A DNA stretch of 64,000 nt from UBA6055 sp965203755. Its GTDB lineage: Bacteria; Chloroflexota; Anaerolineae; Aggregatilineales; Phototrophicaceae. Every line of letters starts with the position of its first letter. The first letter of the stretch is position 1. Of the stretch, positions 7,925-16,448 are shown one piece after another. Below the pieces are notes generated by a model that saw only the letters and a program-made list of their open reading frames with translations, had not been told where the DNA came from and did no database searches. The DNA lies in assembly GCA_965203755.1 (NCBI GenBank), contig OZ241910.1:2666001-2730000 (forward strand). Direction: 5' to 3'. Both the position numbers and the translations under genes were made by a program.

Positions 7925-9220
7925 CTAGCGGCTTGCCCAGAATCCGTCAAGCAGTTCCTGTTCGGCGGCGGCGGCTTCTTCCAGCGCCTCGCAGGGATCC
8001 ATGCCGCCCAAACGAACATTGTCAAAGGCGTCAATCAAAACCTGGCGCTGGGCGCTTTCATCGACGAAGAAGGTAGCGTGGGCATATTCCAGACCAGCCG
8101 AAAACGCGCCCAGGATTGGATCGGCCAGGATGTCTTCATCACTGGCGGCGGTCAGCTGCGCCGGCAGTTCGCCGACGTTGTTCACCCATAACGTTCCGGC
8201 CTCTGGCGTGGTGATGAACTGCAAGAATTTGACTGCGGCTTCCAAGCGCGCCGGGTCATCGCTGGCGCGGCGAGTGATGCCGTGGGTCCAATAAGAGCCG
8301 AAGGTGTGCTGCTCGCCATTTGGCCCGACCGGCAGTTCGGTTACGCCATAATTGAGATCGGGATTGTTGCGGGCAATCGTGCCGACGCGGAATGAGCCAT
8401 CGACGTGCAGCGCCGCTTCGCCATTGATGAAGGCTTGGGTGGCATCGGTGAACAGGTCGTTGCTGCCGGTCTTGTATTCGGTTTCGAATGCCGCCAGCCA
8501 GGCGAACGCGGCGCAGCCGGCTTCGCTGTTATAGGTCACGGTGCGCCCGTCATCGCTGTAGGGAGCGCCGCCAAACTGCCGCAGCAGCACCTCGCGGAAC
8601 CAATGATGGTCCTGCGCCGCCAAAGCCGGGGCATGACCTTGCCGGGTAATGTTGAAGATGTCGGCGTCGCCGTCATATTCGGTTGTCGCCACAGCCATGT
8701 CGACGAACTCATCCAATGTGGTCGGCGGCGCTTCGGGATCGAGGCCGGCGTCGGCGAAGATGTCCTTGTTCCAGAACAAAGCCAGCGAACGAACCGCAGT
8801 CGGAATCGCCCAGTAGCTGTCCTCAAATTTTGAGTTGGCGACCATAGGCGAAAAAGTCTCCAGGATGAAGTCTTCGGAGAAGGGATCCTCCGGCAGCGGC
8901 GCCAGATAGCCGGCATCGACAAAAGCCGGAATCCAGCCGTAGAAAAGGGTTACGATGTCCGGCCCAACGCCGGCCGGCGCCGAGGCCGCAAGCTCGTCGC
9001 GGAAGTTGGCATAGGGAATGTCACTGTTGTGGATGACCCGAATGTTGGGGTTTTCGGCTTCGAATTGCTCAATGAGCATATTCATGGCATCCACGCGGGC
9101 GCCAAAGTTATACTGCCAGTATTCGATCTCCACTGCGTCGTCCTGCGCCGCAACAGCTGCGCCAAACGACATCAGCAGGATCGCAACCGCCAGGACTGCG
9201 AGAAATCTTGTCTTTTGCAT
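7925..9220 (-). CDS. Extracellular sugar-binding protein of the ABC transporter (CUT1 type)
   Basis: The 431-residue protein starts with a signal peptide of about 24 residues (cleavage near AVAAQ) and continues as a family 1 solute-binding protein (YWQYNFG..., DIVTLFYGWIPAFVDAGYLAPL, FWNKDIFADAGLDPEAPPTT). There is no lipobox Cys, so anchoring must be by other means or the protein is free. The ATG at 9220 is preceded by GGAG; an upstream in-frame start lacks this. It delivers substrate to the two permeases encoded downstream. The ligand cannot be read from the sequence, but neighbouring enzymes point to a sugar, inositol-like compound or uronate. Confidence 0.93.
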   Translation of the reverse strand: MQKTRFLAVLAVAILLMSFGAAVAAQDDAVEIEYWQYNFGARVDAMNMLIEQFEAENPNIRVIHNSDIPYANFRDELAASAPAGVGPDIVTLFYGWIPAFVDAGYLAPLPEDPFSEDFILETFSPMVANSKFEDSYWAIPTAVRSLALFWNKDIFADAGLDPEAPPTTLDEFVDMAVATTEYDGDADIFNITRQGHAPALAAQDHHWFREVLLRQFGGAPYSDDGRTVTYNSEAGCAAFAWLAAFETEYKTGSNDLFTDATQAFINGEAALHVDGSFRVGTIARNNPDLNYGVTELPVGPNGEQHTFGSYWTHGITRRASDDPARLEAAVKFLQFITTPEAGTLWVNNVGELPAQLTAASDEDILADPILGAFSAGLEYAHATFFVDESAQRQVLIDAFDNVRLGGMDPCEALEEAAAAEQELLDGFWASR

Positions 9221-9331
9221 TTTCTGCTCCTTTGTGTTAAAGATATTCATTAGTTCTGATATGCAAACTTTAACCTATGTTGCCTCCAATAGCAACTGCG
9301 CTGGCGAACTTGGCTCGCTTTCCCGTTACAG

Positions 9332-10285
9332 TTACAGGTCTATCTTGAACAGCCGGGCGGCATTGCCGGCGAATATCAGTTGAATGTCATCCTCGCGGCA
9401 ATTCAATTCGCGCAGGTCGCGGATTTGCTGCTGCAAATAAGGCTCGGCGAATCCGCGTGGAAAATAGCTGGAATCGGTGCCAAATAGGATGCGTTCGGGG
9501 CCGATGGTTGCCATGTATTTTTGGAACAGCTTTTTGGTCGTCCACTCCCCGTCAACCCAGCGCACCCATTGATTTGAGCCGGAGGTGTCAATCGATACAT
9601 TGGCGCATGCCCAGCAAAGCTGCAAGGTCTCCCGTATCCAGGCGCAGCCGAAGTGCGGCACGACAAAAGTCACCTCTGGGAAATCCTTGGCGACATTATG
9701 CAGTTTGAGCGGATTGATGTTCTCATGCCAGGCGATGCCGCCGCCGCCGCCTTGAATGCCAAAGTGAATGAGTGCCGGGATGTCCAACTCGGCGCAAACT
9801 TCCCAAACCGCATAAGCCGCTTCATCTTCGATGGCTCGGTCCAGGGCCGGCGCCAGCAGCTTGTAGCCTTTCAGGCCATCTTCGGCGACGGCTCGTCTAA
9901 GCTCTTCGGCGGCATCGGCGGCAAATGGATAGTGATGGGCAAAGCCGATAAACTTGTCGGGATGCCGCCCGATGATTTTCGCCAGGTTGCTGTTGCCGCC
10001 GCCGGTGACAAACCCAACCGCCCGCAAGCCGTATTTCTCGACTTCGGCAGCCCATCGGTCAGCCTGCTCTTCATCGGTGAAGGTGTTGGGCTCTGGTGGA
10101 TCGTAGCCCCACGTTCGGCGCCATTGGCGGCTGTATTGAATCGCATGATTTCTGGCGATTTGCGCCCGCCGCTTGCCGCGGCGCTGTACATACTGCTGGC
10201 GAATATCGGCGCCTGTATCCCCAAACATGGGTTTTCGCGTCGGAAAGTGAGTATGAAAATCAATGATCTCTAAACCGTTGTACAT
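9332..10285 (-). CDS. Amidohydrolase-family TIM-barrel metalloenzyme (amidohydrolase 2)
   Basis: A 317-residue hydrolase or decarboxylase of the amidohydrolase superfamily. Metal-ligand candidates are visible in order: HTH near residue 11, H in LIHFG, H in VVPHFGCAW, and the catalytic Asp in LFGTDSSYFPRG. Such enzymes act as lactonases, decarboxylases or hydrolases on small ring acids. It is first in the leftward operon ahead of the sugar-binding protein, so it probably processes the imported compound or its lactone. Confidence 0.87.
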   Translation of the reverse strand: MYNGLEIIDFHTHFPTRKPMFGDTGADIRQQYVQRRGKRRAQIARNHAIQYSRQWRRTWGYDPPEPNTFTDEEQADRWAAEVEKYGLRAVGFVTGGGNSNLAKIIGRHPDKFIGFAHHYPFAADAAEELRRAVAEDGLKGYKLLAPALDRAIEDEAAYAVWEVCAELDIPALIHFGIQGGGGGIAWHENINPLKLHNVAKDFPEVTFVVPHFGCAWIRETLQLCWACANVSIDTSGSNQWVRWVDGEWTTKKLFQKYMATIGPERILFGTDSSYFPRGFAEPYLQQQIRDLRELNCREDDIQLIFAGNAARLFKIDL

Positions 10286-10409
10286 TATGGGTTTTCCTTT
10301 TGCTGATGTTCTGATGATGGCTGCCCCGGCCGCTGAAAAGCCAGTGTGTGAATCGGCAACCCCATCATACCCTAAATCAGGGCAGAATCCTAATTGCGCC
10401 CTTGAACGA

Positions 10410-10438
10410 TTGTAGATGTTGAATTGGGTCGCTATACT
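10410..10438 (+). promoter_or_regulatory. Promoter of the isomerase-dehydrogenase pair
   Basis: TTGTAG (10410-10415) and TATACT (10433-10438) are 17 bases apart, about 50 bases before the ATG at 10489. The 203-base divergent interval should also hold the leftward promoter, which I could not place with confidence. Confidence 0.55.
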
Positions 10439-10488
10439 TTAATCGCTTATAGTCACAGAAAACAGTTGATTAGGAGAGGACGAATCTT

Positions 10489-11490
10489 ATGGCGAGACCG
10501 GTGACTTTATTTACAGGGCAGTGGGCTGATTTACCCTTTGAAACCATTGCCGAAAAGGCGAAAAGTTTCGGCTATGATGGACTTGAACTGGCTTGCTGGG
10601 GCGACCATTTTGAAGTGGACAAAGCATTGGAAAGCGACGGCTATATCCGGGCGCGCCAGGATGCTCTGGCGCGGCATGGGCTTCAGTTCTTTTCGATTAG
10701 CAATCATCTGGTTGGACAATGCGTCGCCGAGGCTTTTATCGACGAACGTCACCGCGCCATTCTGCCCGACCGCCTTTGGGGCGCCGGCGACGCGGATGGT
10801 GTGCGCGAACGCTGCGCCGAAGAGATGAAAAACACGGCGCGGGCCGCCAAAGCCTTTGGGGTGGATGTCGTCAATGGCTTTACCGGCAGCCCGGTCTGGC
10901 ATCTGATCTATCGCTTCCCGCCGACCTCTGATAAAATGATCGATGCCGGCTATCAAGAATTTGCCCAACGGTGGCTGCCGATTCTGGATGTCTTCCAGGC
11001 CGAGGGGGTCAAGTTTGCCCTGGAAGCGCATCCCGGTGAAATCGCTTATGATATTTACACTGCCGAAAGGACCCTGGCGGCATTGGACCATCATCCCGCT
11101 TTTGGCTTCAACTTTGACCCCAGTCACTTTATTCATCAGCTGTTTGACCCCGCCAAGTTCATTGACCGATTCGCCAGTCGGATCTTCCATGTGCACGTCA
11201 AAGATTCCAAAGTGACTTTGGATCATGTCAGCAGTATTCTCGGCTCGCATCTGAACTTCGGCGATCATCGGCGCGGCTGGGATTTTGTTTCTTGCGGGCG
11301 CGGCGATTTGGACATCGATTCCATGATTCGGGCATTGAACCGCGCCGGTTATCGCGGCCCCTTGTCGGTTGAATGGGAAGACAGTGGCATGGATCGCGAG
11401 TTCGGGGCGACCGAATCGGCGGCTTGGGTCAAACAGAACGACTTCACGGCTTCCGATGTCGCTTTTGACGCCGCTTTCGCTGATGAATAG
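10489..11490 (+). CDS. Sugar phosphate isomerase/epimerase (xylose isomerase-like TIM barrel)
   Basis: A 333-residue member of the AP endonuclease 2 / xylose isomerase-like family. Typical elements are GYDGLELACWGDHF near the N-terminus, VKFALEAHPGEIAYD (metal-binding Glu and His), NFDPSHF, IFHVHVKDSK and LSVEWEDSGMDRE. Related enzymes interconvert keto and aldo sugars or act in inositol catabolism. The start has a strong GGAGAGGA site. It is co-transcribed with the oxidoreductase that follows 30 bases later. Confidence 0.9.
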   Translation: MARPVTLFTGQWADLPFETIAEKAKSFGYDGLELACWGDHFEVDKALESDGYIRARQDALARHGLQFFSISNHLVGQCVAEAFIDERHRAILPDRLWGAGDADGVRERCAEEMKNTARAAKAFGVDVVNGFTGSPVWHLIYRFPPTSDKMIDAGYQEFAQRWLPILDVFQAEGVKFALEAHPGEIAYDIYTAERTLAALDHHPAFGFNFDPSHFIHQLFDPAKFIDRFASRIFHVHVKDSKVTLDHVSSILGSHLNFGDHRRGWDFVSCGRGDLDIDSMIRALNRAGYRGPLSVEWEDSGMDREFGATESAAWVKQNDFTASDVAFDAAFADE

Positions 11491-11520
11491 GTTCGTATCT
11501 TAAAGAAATGGGAGAAAATA

Positions 11521-12720
11521 ATGTCAGATGAAAAACAGGTTAGCAGCGCCTTCACCAGCATGGCGGCTGCCGGCGCGGCTGCTGATGCGCCGCAAATTGG
11601 AATCGGGATGCTGGGTTACGCATTCATGGGCAAGGCGCATACCAACGCCTTCAAAAAAATCCCCTACATGATGTATCCGCCGGCAGCGGTCCCAAGGCTG
11701 GTTGCCATCGCCGGGCGCAATCAGGCGGCCGTCGCCGCCGCCGCCAAACGCTATGGTTATGAAAACGCCTATACCGACTGGCGGGATTTATTGGCAAATG
11801 ACGATGTGCAGGTGTTTGACAATGGCGGCCCGAACGATGCTCATGCCGAGCCTTCAATCGCCGCCGCCCAAGCCGGCAAACACGTCTTCTGCGAGAAGCC
11901 CTTAGCCCGCACTGCCGAAGAAGCCAAGTCGATGCTGGATGCGGTCGAAAAAGCGGGCGTCAAACACATGGTGGCTTTCAACTATCGTTTTGTACCGGCC
12001 ATTCAGCAGGCGAAAAAACTTGTCGAAAGCGGCAAGCTGGGCAGAATTTATCATTGGCGCGCCGTCTATTGCCAGGAATGGGGCATGGACCCGACCATGG
12101 AGACAAGCTGGCGCTTCCAGAAAGACATTGCCGGCAGCGGCGCTCTGGGCGACCTTGGCGCCCATATCATTGACCTGGCGCGATTCCTGGTTGGCAAGCC
12201 CAAGTCAGTCGCCGGCTTGGCGCGCACCTGGATTACCGAACGTCCCGATGGCTCGGGCGGCATGGTCAAGTCGGATGTCGATGACGGTTTCGTCGCCCTG
12301 CTGGATTTTGAGAATGGCGCTTTGGGCACCGTCGAAGCCACGCGGTTCGCACAGGGACGCAAGAACTTCAATTCATTTGAAATCAATGCTGAAAACGGCT
12401 CTATCCAGTTTAATCTGGAACGGCTGAATGAACTGAATGTCTTCTGGAAGGGAGAAAACCCGGATACGACGCAGGGTTTTCATAACGTGCTGGTTACCGA
12501 AGCGCATCATCCCTATTGGGAAAACTGGTGGCCGCATGGGCATATCATCGGCTGGGAACACAGCTTCGTGCATGAATTCCATCACTTCTTCAATGCGATT
12601 GTCAATGATGGCGATATCGCGCCCTATGGCGCGACCTTCCTTGACGGCTATCGCAATGCCCTTATCTGCGATGCCATTCTCGAATCGGCCGCTTCGGGCA
12701 GGCATATCGATATTCAATAG
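11521..12720 (+). CDS. Gfo/Idh/MocA-family NAD(P)-dependent oxidoreductase
   Basis: A 399-residue sugar or inositol dehydrogenase-like protein. The N-terminal Rossmann motif is GIGMLGYAFMGKAH, followed by NGGPNDAHAEPSIAAAQAGK and the family hallmark CEKPLA; the C-terminal alpha/beta domain carries the substrate-site segment GDLGAHIIDLARFL. It oxidises or epimerises a sugar using NAD(P). With the upstream isomerase and the divergent transporter it forms a compact catabolic module. The start is the ATG at 11521 with GGAG seven bases upstream. Confidence 0.92.
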   Translation: MSDEKQVSSAFTSMAAAGAAADAPQIGIGMLGYAFMGKAHTNAFKKIPYMMYPPAAVPRLVAIAGRNQAAVAAAAKRYGYENAYTDWRDLLANDDVQVFDNGGPNDAHAEPSIAAAQAGKHVFCEKPLARTAEEAKSMLDAVEKAGVKHMVAFNYRFVPAIQQAKKLVESGKLGRIYHWRAVYCQEWGMDPTMETSWRFQKDIAGSGALGDLGAHIIDLARFLVGKPKSVAGLARTWITERPDGSGGMVKSDVDDGFVALLDFENGALGTVEATRFAQGRKNFNSFEINAENGSIQFNLERLNELNVFWKGENPDTTQGFHNVLVTEAHHPYWENWWPHGHIIGWEHSFVHEFHHFFNAIVNDGDIAPYGATFLDGYRNALICDAILESAASGRHIDIQ

Positions 12721-12746
12721 ACGCTCGCCGGCCCGCGTGGATGACT

Positions 12747-15167
12747 TTAAGAGGAGGCCGAGTCCTCCTCACTTTGCCCCAAGCTGGGGTTGACCCATAC
12801 CTGCCGCCCGTCTGATTTCAAATGAATAACCCCGCCTTCATCGGTCCGAAAAACCGGCACATCAAACAGAGCTAAGGTGACGGGATCTGGGTCGCGCCGG
12901 CGGTTGGCGGCGTCGCTTTGGAGAAGCGCGATTTGTGGCTGAACCAGATCGAGAAACTCGCTTTCCAGCGCATGACTGGCGCCGTGCTGCGGAATTTGCA
13001 TGATGTTTGCCAGGGGATGGATATTGTTTTCCAGCATAAGCCGCTGACCTCTTCGACTCAGATCAGAGGTCAGCAGTAAAGCGAAGTCGCCATAAGCGAC
13101 TCGCAGCACTATCATCTGGTCATTGAGTTTGTCGGTAATCGATGGCTGCGATTGTGGATGCAGCACCTCGATGAAAACGCCGTCATCCAACTCGATAGTA
13201 TAGCCAGCCCGGACCTCAACCGTCTTTGAATCGGCAAGCTCCCGCTCGATTTGCAGAAATGTTTCCGTCTCATTCGGCTGACCGTTCAATAATGCCACAC
13301 CGACTGTATATCGGTGGAGCACAGCCTGGAGGGCGGCAATGTCAGACTCATCCGGATGCGTGATGACTAGGATTTCGATGCTGCGGTCATAGAAGGGGAG
13401 GCGGTCGCCGATGGAAGTCAGCAGGCGTGATGGAAACCGCCCGCCATCAACGAGTATGTGCGCGCCGCTCGGCGTTTGCAGCAGCGCCGCGTTGCTGTGC
13501 CCGACATCCAGCAGCCAGACGCGCAAATGTCCATCGGGGAAACTGAAGCGCATGGCTAACATCAAGACCAGGATAAGAGAGGCGGTCAGCGCGGTCGTCA
13601 CAATAACCATCTGCCGCCGAATCAGGCTTGCCATCCATATCCAAAACGGCGGGCGCGATGCGCTCACCATGGCGCCTCCGATCATCAGCAGATAAAATGC
13701 TTGAATCCATCGTTCGTCCAGGTTCAGATCGAAGTCCGCGAAATCGAGTTGGGCGAATCTTCGAACAATGGTAATTGTCCACGACAGGAACACCATGGTC
13801 ATCCAGTAAATCACTGTGCCAATGGCTGGCAGGAACGGAAAGACGGCCGCCGCGGTCAAGCCGGCAATCAATAGAAGCGGCTGTATCGGCATAATCAGCA
13901 GGTTGACCGGCAGGGCGACCAGCGACACGCGGCCAAAGTATAAGATAATCAGCGGCAGGGTGGATATTTGGGCAACTATCGAGACGATTAAAGGCTCGTT
14001 GAGGAAGGTATGGATGTTATTTGCCGCCGGAGCGGAAAAGCGCTTGTCCAGCCAGGCGCGGAAAACGCGCGACAGGGGATCAGCAAACAGACCGAGTCCG
14101 AGCACAGCGAAAAAACTAAGTTGAAAACCAACGTCCAGCAGCACATTAGGATCGGCAATTGACAGGGCAAGCGTGGCGAATGCCAGTGAAGCTGGCACAT
14201 AGACATTTCGCTTTAGATGCCGTCCGATGACCAGCAGGCTGCTCATCCATGCTGCCCGCATGATGCTTGGACCGGCGCCAACGAAGATGGCATAAATGAC
14301 AACAAAGAAGATGCTGCCGAGAACAGCCGAGCGCCGCCGCCGGCGAAAGATGCCCTCAAGCACGCGCATCACGATGGCGCTGATGACAATCATATTGAAG
14401 CCACTGATGGCGACAATATGTATCGCGCCGACTCGATAGAAGTCCTGCGCCAGTTGCGGCGAGATGCCGCGTTCATTGCCCAGCAGGATGCCTGTTAGCA
14501 AGCCGGCTTGAGGTTCGGGCAGCGTTTGGGCAATGCTGTCTTGCACGGCATGCTTTAGGTCAAGCAGCGTTTGGGCAATGCTGTCTTGCACGGTATGCTT
14601 TAGGTCAAGCAGCACTGCATGAACCGGGCTGCCGTGCCCGCTGGCGATGACCTCGATGCCGGCAAAAGACATCATTGTGAAAATCCCCTGCCGCCCCAGG
14701 TAATCGGCGTAAGAAAAGGTATCGCCGGCGGCCGGGACGCTTAGGAGACCAGTCGCGCGAATTCGGTCGCCATAGCTGACATCGGCGGTGACAAAAGCCT
14801 CGACAAGGACTTGCCCGCTTGTTGGGATGGTTCTGTTGTTGACGAATATGGATTCGGATCGGAGCCGAAGCTGAATGCGGTCGTCGCGAATATCGGGTTC
14901 ACTGATGATGATGCCCGTGATGGTGCCGGTGTTTCCGTTGTATTGGGCGATGTCGCTGGACTGGGGAACGGCGGACTGGCGGGCTGCGCCGGCGGCGAAA
15001 GCAGCCAAAGCAAAGATGAACCAGCGGGAGCGATGAAGTCTGTATTTCGCTGCGATGGCAAGCGCGGCAACAAAACAGACCAGCCATATTGACTGGTCGA
15101 AAAGCGGGAATGGCCTGACAAAGCTGATTCCCAAGACCCATGCGACTGTGACAAAAACCAGACGCAT
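12747..15167 (-). CDS. comEC: ComEC/Rec2-family DNA uptake channel
   Basis: An 806-residue polytopic membrane protein with the expected order: N-terminal membrane/OB-like region (DUF4131), Competence domain with GLLTGILLGNERGI and HIVAISGFN, then a C-terminal metallo-beta-lactamase-like domain from about residue 530 (LLDVGHSNAALLQTP, LVDGG). ComEC carries transforming single-stranded DNA into the cytoplasm. Two oddities are visible. The nuclease-like domain has lost expected metal ligands (THPDESD where HxHxDH/HADQDH is usual; PQHG for HHG). A 15-residue segment (LLDLKH.VQDSIAQT) is duplicated in tandem in the soluble loop. It is the last gene of the long leftward string. Confidence 0.9.
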   Translation of the reverse strand: MRLVFVTVAWVLGISFVRPFPLFDQSIWLVCFVAALAIAAKYRLHRSRWFIFALAAFAAGAARQSAVPQSSDIAQYNGNTGTITGIIISEPDIRDDRIQLRLRSESIFVNNRTIPTSGQVLVEAFVTADVSYGDRIRATGLLSVPAAGDTFSYADYLGRQGIFTMMSFAGIEVIASGHGSPVHAVLLDLKHTVQDSIAQTLLDLKHAVQDSIAQTLPEPQAGLLTGILLGNERGISPQLAQDFYRVGAIHIVAISGFNMIVISAIVMRVLEGIFRRRRRSAVLGSIFFVVIYAIFVGAGPSIMRAAWMSSLLVIGRHLKRNVYVPASLAFATLALSIADPNVLLDVGFQLSFFAVLGLGLFADPLSRVFRAWLDKRFSAPAANNIHTFLNEPLIVSIVAQISTLPLIILYFGRVSLVALPVNLLIMPIQPLLLIAGLTAAAVFPFLPAIGTVIYWMTMVFLSWTITIVRRFAQLDFADFDLNLDERWIQAFYLLMIGGAMVSASRPPFWIWMASLIRRQMVIVTTALTASLILVLMLAMRFSFPDGHLRVWLLDVGHSNAALLQTPSGAHILVDGGRFPSRLLTSIGDRLPFYDRSIEILVITHPDESDIAALQAVLHRYTVGVALLNGQPNETETFLQIERELADSKTVEVRAGYTIELDDGVFIEVLHPQSQPSITDKLNDQMIVLRVAYGDFALLLTSDLSRRGQRLMLENNIHPLANIMQIPQHGASHALESEFLDLVQPQIALLQSDAANRRRDPDPVTLALFDVPVFRTDEGGVIHLKSDGRQVWVNPSLGQSEEDSASS
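12751..12770. terminator. Hairpin between convergent Gfo/Idh/MocA gene and comEC
   Basis: GAGGAGG (12751-12757) pairs with CCTCCTC (12764-12770) across a six-base loop, at the extreme end of comEC. The following T-run is weak in both directions, so termination is only possible, not proven. Confidence 0.3.
14520..14609 (-). repeat. 45-bp tandem duplication inside comEC
   Basis: Two copies of a 45-bp unit (14520-14564 and 14565-14609) differ at one base and encode two consecutive 15-residue segments, LLDLKHTVQDSIAQT and LLDLKHAVQDSIAQT. The near identity points to a recent in-frame duplication. Confidence 0.9.
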
Positions 15168-15267
15168 GACGAAACAACCTGTGCAAGCCGGTTAACAGCT
15201 GTGCTGTTATTCAAACCCCGGCGACTTAACCGGGGACTCCGCCGGGATGATGCCCGCCGTTCTTAGA

Positions 15268-15819
15268 TTAAAGATGCCTGCCGACCGATGCTGGGTTGTC
15301 AAACGCAATCGGCTCGCGCTTGACTTGCGGGCGCGGCACATGAACGGGCTGTTGGATTGGCTCAACTTCGACCGGGTCTTCATGCTGCATGATTTCGATC
15401 CCGTTGCGGATTTCTTCCAGGCTGCGGGCGAATTGATGCTCAAGCTGCGCCAGTTGTTCGAGAACATAATCGTCGGCTTCGCGGGTGATCTTTTGCGATT
15501 CGATATTGGCCTGCTCGATCACATATTCAGCCCGAACTTTTGCCTGCTGCACCATCTGATGCTGATCGATCAAGCCTTCGCTGTGCTGCCGCGCCTGCTG
15601 AACGATCCGCGCGGCTTCTTCATTGGCTTCTGCCAGGACGCGGTCGCGCTGCTGCATCACGCGGGCTGATTTTTCGATTTCTTCCGGAATCGAAATCCGC
15701 ATTTGGTCAATGATCTCCAAAGCGCGCTCTTCATCAACCATCGTGTATTTGGTGCCAAATACATGCCGACCTTCATCAATTAAGTCCTCTAGCCGATCAA
15801 CAAGATGTTGGATATCCAT
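15268..15819 (-). CDS. Coiled-coil protein, function unknown
   Basis: A 183-residue soluble protein that is almost entirely helical and charged from residue about 30 to 145 (runs such as QQRDRVLAEANEEAARIVQQ), followed by a Pro-rich tail ending VGRHL. The N-terminus MDIQHLVDRLEDLIDEG is typical of proteins annotated near coaD and recG in Chloroflexota, and weakly resembles ATP-synthase b-subunit or DivIVA-like coiled coils. No membrane segment is present. It has a good GGAAG ribosome-binding site and lies 31 bases after coaD in the same string. Confidence 0.8.
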   Translation of the reverse strand: MDIQHLVDRLEDLIDEGRHVFGTKYTMVDEERALEIIDQMRISIPEEIEKSARVMQQRDRVLAEANEEAARIVQQARQHSEGLIDQHQMVQQAKVRAEYVIEQANIESQKITREADDYVLEQLAQLEHQFARSLEEIRNGIEIMQHEDPVEVEPIQQPVHVPRPQVKREPIAFDNPASVGRHL

Positions 15820-15850
15820 ACTGCTTCCTCCCCATTCAACAATAAGGCTG

Positions 15851-16360
15851 TCATAAAGTGTTATGACTCGAACGATTAAATTTGCTCTTCAATGCTTTTT
15901 CAATCACGGGCGGCGCCATTGAACTCACATCCCCACCCAACTCGGCAATTTCCCGAATCGTGCTTGAACTAATATGAATATACCGCTCATCAGACAGAAT
16001 TGCAATGGTTTCCAACTCCGGCGCCAGTTTTTTGTTTGCTATCCCCATCCGAAACTCAAATTCAAAATCACCGAATACGCGCAGCCCGCGGATGAGGGCA
16101 ATGGCGCCAACTGATTTTGCATAGTCTACCGTAAGAACACTGTACTTTGCAACTTTTATACTAGGATAATCTCGAAATACCTGTTTGGCAAGCTCTACCC
16201 GCTCATCAATCTTAAACAAAACCCGCTTGTTTTTTGGATTGGAATAGATGGCGACGATGATCTTATCAAAGAACCTTGACGCGCGAATGGCAACATCAAT
16301 GTGTCCATAATGAATTGGGTCAAGTGATGCCGGATAAAGCGCAATCCCTCTTCCTGACAT
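15851..16360 (-). CDS. coaD: Phosphopantetheine adenylyltransferase
   Basis: The enzyme transfers AMP from ATP to 4'-phosphopantetheine, the penultimate step of coenzyme A synthesis. The 169-residue product has the nucleotidyltransferase motif HYGH in ALYPASLDPIHYGHIDVA and the C-terminal ISSSTIREIAELGGDV. Start at 16360 is supported by GGAG; a longer frame to 16414 adds a non-homologous extension. The gene looks richer in A/T than its neighbours. Confidence 0.95.
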   Translation of the reverse strand: MSGRGIALYPASLDPIHYGHIDVAIRASRFFDKIIVAIYSNPKNKRVLFKIDERVELAKQVFRDYPSIKVAKYSVLTVDYAKSVGAIALIRGLRVFGDFEFEFRMGIANKKLAPELETIAILSDERYIHISSSTIREIAELGGDVSSMAPPVIEKALKSKFNRSSHNTL

Positions 16361-16448
16361 ACTGTGTCTCCAACGTTGCCTGCTGATTGTAACGGCAAGG
16401 AATAAAATGTGCAAACGATTTTGACGGCAATTTTTCGGAAAGTTCCTC

